Source: Plecoglossus altivelis (Eukaryota; Chordata; Actinopteri; Osmeriformes; Plecoglossidae). From it: DNA of 64,000 nt. Positions 35,909 through 47,700 of this stretch are shown here, in pieces. The first letter of the stretch is position 1. Each line of letters opens with the position of its first letter. Made by a program: the position numbers and the translations under genes. The stretch covers positions 11,436,223 through 11,500,222 of the forward strand of contig BROE01000003.1 of assembly GCA_036571765.1 (NCBI GenBank), read 5' to 3'. Under the pieces are notes generated by a model. That model did not search any database, was not told the origin of the DNA, and saw nothing but the letters and a program-made list of their open reading frames with translations.

Positions 35909-35916
35909 CTTTTATA
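35909..35916 (-). promoter_or_regulatory. Possible TATA box for asb15 copy A
   Basis: TATAAAAG reads on the minus strand about 500 bases upstream of the copy A ATG. A transcript starting about 30 bases downstream would include a noncoding exon ending at the donor near 35746. It would then be spliced to an acceptor (CTTAAG) just before the ATG exon at 35405. This is a reasoned guess only. Confidence 0.35.
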
Positions 35917-36136
35917 ACAAGCATTTGTAACGTTCATTGGAAATTGTGTGCAGTAAGAACATATCCATTGACAGACTCAATGAAGTGGAATAAGTGGAAG
36001 ACATAATTTGTAAGGTAAAAATTTGAAACAGTTTTTCGATACTACTTTGGTTTAGTCTTGCATAGGTGATGAAATCATTCATTACAAGCAGCGTACATGC
36101 TGACATTATTGAAAGTTAATAGTCATCTCTTTCCCT

Positions 36137-39100
36137 TTACATCATAAATTCAGCTGTTTGGCCATACAAATCAAGCTCTTTGTACATAAGAAAGTTCTTG
36201 AGGCCGGGAGGGAATGATTCCATGATTCTTGGGTTCTGAAGTCTTTTGAGGGTCATCCGCCTCCTTATCTGCAGTCGGCACAGGTGCTTGAGTGGTCGAG
36301 GATTCCCTGGGTCAAAGGTCCAAAAACATTTTAATTGATAAAATACCTCGAGCAAGTACAGAGAGATCGTATGCAAGTTCTCACATAATTGCACAACTCA
36401 CCATGAATGTCACATATTTCTGGCCACTCCTGCTGCTTCTCCAGAATAAGTCTCAGCTTTAAACAGATGGATACGTGACTGACATAATCCAATAGAATCC
36501 TCACCACACGTCCAGCCAGGTGCATCAGGCAACAAAGGCTCATAAATTCACAAAACTGTCGAAAAGTAAAAGTCAAATTCAAAGCATGTTCTCTTTTGGT
36601 TAGCAGCAACATGGTTTGGCAATAGAGGTTATCCATCAAGTCTCTTAAATCCTTTTATTAATCACAAAGGATATTCCATCTACGGTAACTAAAGAATAGC
36701 TAGTCCCCAATCAGGTAGGTACACGGTGACACTAGTTACTTATCTTATCAGGAATAGTCAGAACAACTCACAGGAATTCTTTCAATGTCAGCCTCATCAG
36801 TACCAGAGAGGTTGTCATGGTTACACCTGAAACACGTCTCTGCGTCGTAGCCATTGTTGAGCAGGAGACGCATCATCATCTCGTCCCTCATGCAGTACTG
36901 CAGGGCGGTGGGAAACACGGTGTCACTGACCACCCTGAAGTAGCAGTTGACGTCTGCCCGTTTCTCAAGAAGCATTTTGACAATCTGGTACCTCCCTGCT
37001 CTCACTGCCACCAGAAGGCAGTTCAGGGGGTCCAGGTTAGGCTTGGCACCGGCGTTCAGCAGCACCTCAGTGCTAGCCACGTCCCCGTTGGAGACAGCGA
37101 AATAAAGCGCACTTTTTCTCAGATCGGTGTAGTTCTCCGAGTTGCGCGTGTTCATGCGGGAATTGATGTCATAGTCATTGGCGATGAGGAGCTCCAGACA
37201 TTTGCTGTGACCTCCATCGGCTGCAGAGTGAACAGGACTCTGGCCGGCCTGTTTCAACGCCTTTTTGGTGGTGAGGGGTATCAATATGTTCAAGACACTG
37301 TGGACGAGAGAATCAGGAGACTTGTTGAACAGATCTACAGATGATGTGATGATGTTTGTTATGTTAGATGTGATTAAGAGGATTGCGAGGGACTGTAAGG
37401 TCTGGGTTATAGCTTCTTGGATTGAATCCTACCACAACTGACTGTCTGATACATAATGAGCGGTAGCAGTTGTCGACAGACGATACTCACTCATAGTGGC
37501 CCTGAAAGGCTGCCTTGTGTATAGGCAGATGTCCGGATCCACTGGTGAGATTTGGGTCGGCACCGTTTTGTAAGAGGAGTTTAACACACTCTGGGTTTCC
37601 TGATCCAGCTGCATCTGTAAGAACACTTTCACCGTTCAAGGCCTGGGCATTGACTCTACTTCCTGTTGGGAGAATTCAAACACAATCCTGTTCAGTTAAT
37701 TTTCAGTTCAGACCTGTTTTATGTACTCAGAATAACAAGTTAGGTGACTTGTCAAGGAAGCATCCATACTTTAAAACATCACATTAATCTCTCGTTAGAA
37801 ATAAGTCTTGGTCAGAGGTAATTCAATCAGAAAGGTTATTCGAAAAAGGGCCCCTGACCTTCAACCTCTCATCAAAACAGATCCCATTAAAATGTCTTTA
37901 GCCGTGTGATACTATATGTCAGGCAGGGATGTGATTCAGTAAACATATTCATTCAGTCAAAGTACTTTACCCTAAGAACTTGCACCTGCAGTACTAAAGG
38001 CTACTGCAGAAGATTACATTGAGTAAACTAAACACATTTGGCGTGACACTGAATTCGTCACCCAACTCAAGCGCTTATATGTGCCCGTGAAACTGTTGTC
38101 ACATACCATGGTGCAGAAGGATGTCCATAATGTGAAGGTGACCGCAATCAGCCGCCACAGATAACGGCGTGACTCCGTGGACGTCCTTCTGGTTGGCGCG
38201 TCCTCCGTGTCGGATGAGCAGCAGCATGATTTCAGAGTTGCCCACCTTGGCTGCCTCGTGCATGGCCGTCCACTTTTTCCGGCACACCTGCTCCACCCAT
38301 GCTCCCCGGGCAATCAACATGTACGCCATTTCGTAGGACCCAGCACGAACAGCTTTAAGATAAGTTAAAGTTGTTGTTATTGAAACATTGGGGTTTTGGT
38401 TCTGTAGTGGTATTATAATATGTTTTAAACTCATATTTAGGAAACTTAATGTGAGTTAATGAACCAGTCCCAAATCACCTGTCTTAATTTGTTGATTTGT
38501 GTGACTTTGCACCTGTGCCACTGGAATACAACTATGTTTTATAGAGTTCAGAAGTTGATTGTTATTTCTAGTTAAATGGCATTACCTAACAATAGAGGTG
38601 ACTCATTGCTGCTGTTGGTGTTGTGTGGAGAAGCACCATGCTCCAGCAGAGTCTTAACATTCTCAACCAGGCCAGCTTTGGCAGCCAGAGTCAGGGCAGT
38701 CTCCCCCCCTGATGTTGTCCTCTCTTCCAGCGTCAGCCCATGTACAGCCACTGGAAAACATCTGAAGGTCAGAGAGAGAATTCTGGAAGTTTCATTTACG
38801 ATCTACCGTCATTCTAACCTGGATACCTCTCTGTTGTGAGTGAGTGTAATTTACAGTGGGCGGTGAGCAGCACTGAGCAACAAATTTTAAGACTAAAGAT
38901 TTGGATGAATTCCATGCACTGTTGTTTAAATTCTTTCGAGTAGTGGCATCAATCACCATTTGTCCCCAGAACAGTGTTGAACAACACTGGCAACAGCAAG
39001 TTATACCATGCTTATATTATGTAAACGAAAAGCACATAGAGGATTCATGGAGTCAAGTCACATATTTAAAACTTTGAAAGCATTTTCCCAACTTACCCCG

Positions 39101-39889
39101 CAGTACCGTCTCCAGAACAGCAAGTATTGGTTGCGAGGCAGCCCTGTGGAGAGGCAGCCAACCCCTGCTGTCCAGCTCTCTGAAAGCAAAGGAGTGGCGC
39201 AGCATCTCTCTGAGCACACAAACGTCCCCTGCAGAGATGAGGAGAAAGAAGACGGAAAGCGGAAGTTAACGCCCGACTTTCTCTTCCAGCTTTGTCAGTT
39301 AGGGTAACTTTGAAATGTTCTACGGGCATTGAGCTTTGTGGATCATACTGCCTCGCTGACCATCTATCACGATTCATAACTTTTCCCTCTCTCCTCAACC
39401 TCTCAGCCTCGCACACAAACACCCCCCTCCCACAAATACACACACTCCATTCCTCTCATCTCTCTGTGTAGCTATTGTCTGCCAGTGTACTGATACTTGG
39501 CAATCCCTCAACTCAACTGTTTGCCTTGTGACTGTGGTGTTGGGGGAGCCTGGAGGTAGACAACAAAGGCCCTTTCTGCACAACTTACCTTGCTCTATTG
39601 CAGCCAGAACTCTCACATTTTCATCAGTTGCTTTCTTTAAGCTTGTAGGAGTAAATGGAGCCCCCGTAACATGGTTAGTCATACTTCTACTTACATGGAA
39701 TTTAGGCAGATTTCAAACATCAAATCTCACATACAACGAGACTATGCTCCATCCATCAACTGTTGCACATGAGTACTACTTTCCTTACCTGACGTCAGAT
39801 TTTAAGGCATCCTGACATGATTCTTGTATACTCATTTGAATAATGTAGCTGGTCAGTTCATCTTCACTCATATCCTCATAGGACTCCAT
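36137..39889 (-). CDS. asb15: Ankyrin repeat and SOCS box protein 15, tandem copy B (9 coding exons)
   Basis: This is the second full ASB15 gene, same strand and same architecture as copy A. Exons: 39889-39789, 39686-39589, 39228-39097, 38750-38586, 38352-38107, 37662-37491, 37297-36772, 36555-36402 and 36306-36137. They join in phase to 587 aa. It starts MESYEDMSEDELTSYIIQ with the MSIQESC segment. Ankyrin repeats include GVTPLSVAADCGHLHIMDIL, LPIHKAAFQGHY and SPVHSAADGGHSKCLELL. The SOCS box (LKHLCRLQIRRRM, residue about 532 on) ends at YKELDLYGQTAEFMM. The SOCS-box LxxxC Elongin-BC contact is kept (LCRL in a HLCRL context). The exon 2 acceptor is ambiguous by 3 nt, as in copy A. A noncoding first exon is likely at about 40057-40026, with an acceptor (ACGCTAG) just before the ATG. 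The poly(A) signal is probably at 35870-35875. Copy B keeps the DLYG ending of mammalian ASB15, which copy A has changed to DLCG. Confidence 0.94.
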
Positions 39890-40025
39890 AGCACCTAGCG
39901 TAAAGATAAAACAAATCCCAGAGATGACGAATGCCATATTACTGCAAAACAATAGCTCTCAACCAAGCACTTGTTTCTTTTTCCAAAAATCTAAAATCTA
40001 AGAGGAAATGCTTCTGATTTCTCAC

Positions 40026-40057
40026 CTAAGAGGTATGTGTCCGGTCACACTAGTCAC
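40026..40057 (-). other. Likely noncoding first exon of asb15 copy B
   Basis: On the minus strand this segment begins about 25-30 bases downstream of a TATAAAAGG motif. It ends at CTCTTAG|GTGAGA, a good splice donor at 40025/40026. The matching acceptor TTTACGCTAG lies just before the coding start at 39889. The exact 5' end is an estimate. Confidence 0.5.
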
Positions 40058-40078
40058 ACACTAACAGACGGGGCACAG

Positions 40079-40092
40079 CCTTTTATATTTAG
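40079..40092 (-). promoter_or_regulatory. TATA box overlapping a MEF2 consensus, asb15 copy B promoter
   Basis: Read on the minus strand the sequence is CTAAATATAAAAGG. TATAAAAGG (40079-40087) is a strong TATA box, and CTAAATATAA (40083-40092) fits the MEF2 consensus YTAWWWWTAR. The position, just upstream of a candidate first exon with a good donor, supports promoter use in muscle. The role is inferred. Confidence 0.6.
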
Positions 40093-41066
40093 GCTTGACC
40101 TGCCTGCATGACTGCCAAATTATAGGAATGTCAGCCGTGGCATAACAATGACATATCATAGCTGTCTATTGTGAATGTTGCTATCCTCAAAAAAATTAAA
40201 GAGCCTGGTTGAAATTGAGGACTTGAAACACCTGGTTGTTTATTACAAAAATAGCGCATATTTTTCTTTGCCATTGTGTGTTTGTAAGCCAGTTCTTTGT
40301 TGGCTTAGACCACCATGAGACCCTGAGCTTTTGTTTCGAGCAATGGATTAAGGCCCGTTGTGACATGGATGGCTCAGGGAAATATTTTTCTTCTTAGAAG
40401 AAATATGATCGTATGGATGACAGTAACAAAGTTTGGTGTGTCCTCTTTTTTTTTTTTTTTTTTTACAAGTTGGTGCTGTGCAAGGGTTGTTAGTAACTCT
40501 ACCCCCAACACATCCATGTGTTAACCTGCTTGTTATGTTCTGCTAGTGAAAGTGTATACAACAATTTGTAGGTGTAATCGTATATAATGCTATTCACCTA
40601 CTTTTGCTTCTTTGAATCAGTATGGTCAATAAAGGCTTAGAAGTTGCCAGTAGGTCTGCACTGTTGATTATGTCTGCAATGCTGTCAGGTGATGCATAAC
40701 TATCAGCATTTTCATGGCTCCATTTGGAGCCTCTGTGTCTCCTACCATTGACCCTGATTATACAGCGTGACCTTGGAAAGCACACAGCTTTGCAATGTTA
40801 TTCTATTGTAACAAATCTTACCTGTCACGGACAAGTAATTAACTAGTCCAGATGATTCGTTTTTTGTGTGTGTTTTTTTAAGTATCGTGTAGTGTGTGTC
40901 TTTAGAATCTCAGCAGTTTGATTACAATTATGCATGGAGTCTTACAAACCGCAAAGGAAAATGTTTTATTGATTTTGTTACTAACATCTAGCAACGTGTT
41001 ATATTTGCCATGAGATCTCAGTCCACCTGCATTTATTGTCTTAAATTCCGGTGGGAGGTTTTATCA

Positions 41067-41080
41067 GTTACCATGGTAGC
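41067..41080 (+). promoter_or_regulatory. RFX X-box-like motif upstream of iqub
   Basis: GTTACCATGGTAGC is close to the X-box consensus for RFX factors (GTTRCC-AT-GGYAAC), with one mismatch in the last half-site. It lies about 300 bases before the iqub start codon. RFX factors drive ciliary and flagellar genes, and IQUB belongs to that class, so the context supports the motif. Confidence 0.5.
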
Positions 41081-41375
41081 GCCAAACACTTGCTTAGCTG
41101 CTGCTAAACAGGATAACAGCGAAAGTTAGCTAGCTGTAGCTAGCTTACTATGAACAAATACAAAACTATACCAAACTGTTATCCATGTTCAACGTACCGG
41201 TATTTTAAAAGTCCATCTTACGCGTCTGTTTCTAGCTACATTGTTGCAGGAACCAAGTGCTACTTATTTGCTCAAAATTTGCAGTAATTATTAAGTAAGC
41301 AGCCGAGGAAGGCTAATCAAGGTACTGTAACTACTGCAGTCTACAATATCTAACTAGCTAGACTGGTTGTTAATC

Positions 41376-44300
41376 ATGTCTGAGCATCAACAGGAAACGC
41401 CAGAAATTGAAGAGCAACATGCTCAAGAAGATGAGGGATTAATTGATAACGAAGGTGCGTCAAATGAAACTTCCGGTGTCAAAACCGCGGAGGAAAACAC
41501 TGAAAAAGAAGAACAAGTAATCGATTCTGTAGATTCTGCGAATGAACCAAATACGAGTGCAGGAGAAAATAGCAATGTCACATCTACAGAGCAGAACCAC
41601 CCTGTCGAAGAGGTGTGCACGTCCACTTTTTTAACCGCGGATGAGAGCGTAGCTGAAGTAACAGTTCAAGCGGATTTTCCCGAGGAGAGTGGAGAACATG
41701 AATCCAGTGACAAGAAAACGAATGCTTCCACTGATGTTAGAAACTATACAGCCACGGGTAAGACTAAAGTATTGTTTCAAGTTAACTGTAACAGTAAAAG
41801 AAAAACTTATATTGAAACACTGGGAGTACTGTTCTGAGCTTTTCATTAATTGTAGTCAAGGTTATGCTGATGCCAGAAGGCAATATGATGACCATGGCCT
41901 TTGCCATTGGACTCAGCATCAAAGACCTGAAGCGTCACTTTGCAAACCAGTTGAAAGTCCCTACAGAAGTCATTCAGATCTCGCTGGAAGGTAAGCTGTC
42001 TGTTGTAGCCTACAGTACACCATACAAGACCTGCCCCTTTCTAGAATACATTTATGACAGACACATAATTTATGACGAATAGCTGAATGCCAACGCATTT
42101 CAGTTTTGACCATCCAGATATCTTTTTTAATGGTTGTGTTTCAGCCAAGGATTTGCTCAAATGTGGCTAAGCATTTATTAACATGCCCCCCCACCCTCCT
42201 CATCCTCCACCACCACATCTTATAGGCAGAGTAGTAAAGGAGCACATGACCCTAATGGACCTGGGAGTCCAGCCTCATGGAACCATCCAGCTGGAAATGT
42301 TCTCCACAGACCCAGAGTACCACCCCATCCGCCCAGTCAAGCCCCAACAGGACTACAACATGCCTGATGTCATCACTGTCAGAGTGCAGACAGGTGAGCT
42401 ATAAAGGACAGTGGAGGGTGTGTACCCTGATGTGGGGTACACACAAAACAAATTGGTAAAAGATTGTTCTTGGTTCAGTAATCTTTTGTAAGTAAAGATT
42501 TAAAAAAAATGCTGTACTGTGTTAGGCGCAAATAAATCATGCCTAAATGGAAAAAAGTGTTAATGACATAAATGTGCTGTATGTATGAGCATGACATAAA
42601 TTTTTTATAAAACCAGTTCTCTAAGTCCAGCTCAGTTCTATTTCCAGCTTCTGTCTGCCCTTCCCTCCTGTCCATCTGTCGTCTGACCTTTCACCTGCTC
42701 CCTCCCCTTCCTCATCCCCTCCCAGACACGATGGCGTACCAGGATGTGGTGGTGGAGATTGAGAGGGCCACCCGTAGGACAGCCTTCCTGGGGGGCTACA
42801 GGCACAAGGCAGCAGGGACTGAGTACCACCATGCCGCTGTGCAGACCATAGCCAGGAGAAAACCTGACACAGGAGTGCAGACCTTCAGTAGAGACACACA
42901 GGTACCCCCTCCCACGCAGCCACTTCAAAATGAACTAAAACACTCGTACAACAAACACACACTTGCTCTCCTGGTCTGGTGACTTGCACACACCACTGCC
43001 AAAACCCAATAAGTCTTGCAGTCCTACGATGCTCATTATGGACACACACACACACTCACACGTATTGGACTGACATACATTACAATTGACTATGGATGTG
43101 GCGGAACAAACATGGGCCCACTTATGTACGCTCACAGACACCATCACACTCAAGCCCTCCATTTTTGCAGTAGTGTAATGAGATCCCCAGTCTCTGTGGC
43201 TGTGCATGCGATGCGATGGAATCGTTTCCCTGGAGTAATGAGATGACCTCTCACTCATACGGATAAAGGCACCTTATTAAACCATCAGCAGTCGCTATCT
43301 TTCCAGATCAAGTCTATATTTACGCCAACAGCCAGCAACCTGTTGGTTGCTTCATACTGTTCCGCGCCCACATACAGGAGAGAATCAGCATTGTGCATAT
43401 CTGATCGGACTATTGCGAGAATTCACATCTGTTTGAGTAAGCCTCATCTGTTTTCTGTGCTTGAATTGAACTGTAAGATCGTTTTTAATACGGTACTATA
43501 CAGACCCAGCAACACAACAAGTTGGATCAATCTGGAAGCGTATATTTTCCTTGGAAGATGATTTGCTCAACAAATCATTCCTCCTTCTTGTGAAAATCTT
43601 CTCGCAATTCATCAAAGCCCATAAAGACCTTGCAGTATATTGCATGGTTAAGAATGTCTTGGTGTGCCAATATCCTTTAACGTGTGTGTGTGCATGTCCG
43701 TGTGTGTGTGTGTGTGTGCATGTCCGTGTGTGTTTGTGGTTGTGTGTGCATGTCCTTGTGTGTGTGTGCATCTCCGTGTGTGCGCATGTACGTGTGTATT
43801 TTAGTAGTGTGATACCGTATGAATCCAGCTAGGGTTGACGGCACTAGCGTATAACTAAAAGTCTTTTGGTGCGATTTTTTTTTTTTGCTGCCGTCATATT
43901 GTGTGTCATCCTCATCCCCGTCAGACCGTGTCCCTGAGGAGCCAGGGACAGCAGTGCTCCAACAGCACCTCCACCCAGATGACGAAGATCGGCTGCTATA
44001 TGTCCTGCGCCGAGGACAAGCTCCTGACCCCGGGCAGCTACGTCACTGCAGCTCAGTACCACGCCAGGAGACTCCAAGCCGTGCGTTCGCCTTCTCTTTT
44101 CAATTCTGCAGGGAATACAGACGTGTCTGATACACATCTGCACTCATCTCATTTCATTTTGCAATTGCGTGAATGAATCAGGGTTTTTAATATGCAGGGA
44201 TGTTTGTTGGTGGTTCTTTTTTCGGAATGATTCCATTTTAAAATTGGGAGTGAGTGAGGGAGTTAGTATGTTATGAGTCTGTGCTGGTTGCTGTGAGGTT

Positions 44301-44706
44301 CCAGAAGTGTCTGAAAGTGAAGATTGAGGGTTTTTGAAGTAGGAAGCTTTTGAGAGTAGGAAACTTCAAGGCTAACCTCTTTTTGTCTCCCATATTTGTT
44401 TCTCTACGTCTCCCTCTCCATCTCTCTGTCTCCCACCTCTCTCTGTCTTTACATCTCCCTGTGTCTCTCCCTCTTCTCTCCTTGCCAGGTGATCACCCTC
44501 CAGACATACGCACGGCGCTGGCAGGCCCGGCGCCTTACAGCCATGTTGCGTCAAGACCGGGAGCTGCGGCTGGCTTGGGTGCAGCGCGAGGAGCGCAGGA
44601 AGGTGGAGGCGAAGGAGGAGCTACTCAGGGGGGAACACAGACGCAGGATGAACCCCCAGAACAAGGCTGACTTCGCCTTGCTCTACAACGCGCTCGAAAG
44701 TGAGGG

Positions 44707-44745
<39 letters not shown>

Positions 44746-47700
44746 TGTGTCTGTGTCTGTGTCTGTGTCTGTGTCTGTGTGTATGGATAAAGGTGTGCAT
44801 GTGGATATACAGGCTACCTTATCCAGTTAAGTTTCATCCACTTACTGAATGAATGTTTGTGATGTTTGCTTTCAGTATTTGTCTGTGTGCACAAGTGGCT
44901 CACTCAGCTACAGTACAGCACTGAAGGTTTTCACGTTACATTGCATTTTATTGATTTAGCAGACACTAAACTATCCAAAGCTAAACGTAGAAAGAGCAAC
45001 AAATAATCACATTCCTAAAGAACACAGCTTCAACAGCATTTCAGTTTGTAGTGCCAGCAGTCTGTAGGCTATTATAACCAGAGATCAGTGACATCATCCA
45101 GCATAATGTCCCTCCCCCCCCAGAATGGCGACATGAGGAGGTAGAAGAAATCGATGCCACGCTGACGGGAGCAGAGCGGAAGGCCGCACTGTGCGCCCTG
45201 CTGGAGAAGGAGACGCAACTCATCGCTTCCATTGGACGCCACCGCATCGCCGCCAGCGAGAAGAACCATGATAAGGCCGTTCAGGCCTTCCTGGATAAGG
45301 TCAGAGGTCCTATCGTTAAGTAGTTCAGGGGGGTCCGGCGATCGTCCGCTTATGGGTTTGTATCAGAGTCTGCTTTGAAATGAACAGTGTTTTTCCAGTA
45401 ATTAGTTATCCGTGAGCCAGATAACCAAGCAATAACAAAATGTTCCGACTGTAGAGTTCTCCATACCTGCCCATGCAGCGTGCTGTCAGGTCCATGTTAA
45501 CTGACGTCTGTTATTTGTCTGTTGACCGTCCGGCCAGTGTGCTGCCCCTAAAAGATGGCGGGCGTTTGACGGGAGGATGACCCAGATGGACACCCAGTTT
45601 ACCATCCGCGCTAAGGAGCTTAGGGACCTGTACACCAGCATAAACCTGACCTACCTGAGCCAGGACGAGAGACTGGACGTGCTGCTCACTCTCAAGCACA
45701 CCGTCAAGGTGCTCCAGAGAGAGAGAGAGGGGGGGGGGTATACTGTATGTGTCAGTGACAGACAGACAGACAGACAAACAGAGAGAGAAAGACTAGACTG
45801 CATCAATCATTAGTCTGTTACATCAGCCACCAAATCACAGTGGCAGTTTACTTTAACACATCATTTCACTCACAGCAGGGCAAAAAGGCTTCAAGTTCCA
45901 GAGCTGCCACTCAAATTGTTGACACTCGTTGTTACCACAATCAGTCCCCTTTTGGCATTGTGCTTCAATATGTTCTTTTCTACATATTTTGAAATGTTTA
46001 GTTTAGTTGCTAAAACACATTTTCATATAACTGAGTTATATAAAACATTGTTACTGCATCATATTATTGTGATTCTTGATTTGGCCCCGCCTCTGCATTC
46101 TGATTGTCAGGAGCACGACTGTAAGCTGACCAAGGAGATAGTGGAGTTGATTGACAGGGAGGCAGACCTGTTGATGAGGGGGGTGAAGGAGACCAATCTG
46201 GAGGGCTTGAGGAAGAGAATATCCACCCTCGTCCTTCAGTACATCAAAACCCCGACCTTTAACCCGGAGGTGGCGAAGTTACTAAAGGTACGCGACTGCT
46301 GGTGCCGTGCTGACCTTGGCCTGCTGAAAACCTGACCCTGTGGTGTTCACTTCCTGCATTTATACGGTGCTTAAATGCACTGAGAGCTGCTGACGCAACA
46401 AAAATCGCATTGAAAATGTGAAGCTCTCCCTCTACTGCCACCCTGTACTGATTTCAAGATACACTTTTGCACGTTTCAGTACCCAACCCTAACCCCTGCA
46501 TGCCCTATTTTTGCACCTCCTCCCTCCCTCCCCCAGGTACCTCAGGACCCCGCCCAGCTCCAGAAGAACATCTACTTCTGTGGCGGCTGCAGCCGCTACT
46601 TACTGTCCACCGACTTCTCCCTGACGGCCAACGCCCGCTCGGTGGGCCAGTGCCGGCGCTGCATGGAACTGGACAACGAGGCCCGCCGCCGGGAGGACTT
46701 CTCCCACTACAGGACCATCCTCCGCAGGCTCCGCAAGGCCGAGGCGCTCGCCAGCGAAGACATGGCCAAGATCACCTACCTGCTGCAGGTGAGAGGGACT
46801 GCGGGTGTGCGAGTGGGGTAGTGGGTCCGTGCATGGGGGATAGTAATACCTCAAACTCCATTCACCCTTTGCCTTTCTCATGTTTACAAGCCAGCTTGTG
46901 CACACGATGGTGCCTGCGTGTGCTGTATTGTCGGTGATTTGAATAGGCTTCCTTTTGGGATTCAGGAGCAGGACCTACGGTACTTGGTGGATGTGGTCTG
47001 GGGCGCCAAGTCGGCACTGAGCGCGTGCAGTGACCTCCACGACCTGGTGATGGTGAGATGGGACCAGATGTGGGAGTGGAGTCCTTGGAACTGCGTCCTG
47101 CTCACCAAGGACGAAGCGTCTGCACACCTCAAAGTGGAGAACCTTGACCAGGTACAGCACTAATTGCTTTTGGTTCATTTGACTTGATCGTGCCAGGGAC
47201 TGCTCACTATCAGGGGTTATTTAATGCCCACGTGACTGCACTCTCACGTACACACACTCTCACACAGCTTTTGTACTTCTCAAGGACAATCGAGCAGCAT
47301 GCTGTTACTGTAGCTCCCCAAGTTAGAAACCAGGTGATGGATGTTTGAGGAATACGATGGCTCTCCAGCAGATGGCTTTTATATACCCAGGCGGATTCTC
47401 ATCCGTAGAATCTAGATCAGGACCATGACTTTGCGAATACCGCGAATTAAATTCATGTTCTGCATAGAATGTAGCCTGAGTTCTGTTGACTGCGTGACAT
47501 GAAAGGGCCCATGTAATGGTTCATAGATTTATCAACCTAAGATGTTATTTCTTGGTTTAAAAAGAAAAGACTTACACTTACATACTGATTTATAATCAAA
47601 ATGTCATTCTGGGAAGCAAGTTATGTGTTTAGAATATCATTCAATTTTTGATTGTTGGGATCAGATCGAATCGGTACTTTGCCTTCGATTGGCTTAATCT

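Larger units (their letters stand above)
35406..36136. other. Spacer between the tandem asb15 copies
   Basis: Only 731 bases separate the ATG of copy A from the stop of copy B. On the minus strand it holds an AATAAA at 35870-35875 (likely copy B poly(A) signal) and a TATAAAAG at 35909-35916. Nearer copy A is a cluster of MEF2 and E-box matches. Copy B's terminator and copy A's promoter therefore appear packed together or overlapping. Confidence 0.6.
39890..41375. other. Divergent promoter region between asb15 copy B and iqub
   Basis: This 1.5-kb region separates two head-to-head genes. It holds the asb15 B promoter motifs on the left, a T homopolymer at about 40448-40464, and the iqub promoter with an X-box-like motif on the right. 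A palindromic AGCTAGC-TGTAGCTAGC cluster lies around 41128-41147. Mammals have NDUFA5 in this interval; no exon matching it was found here. Confidence 0.6.
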
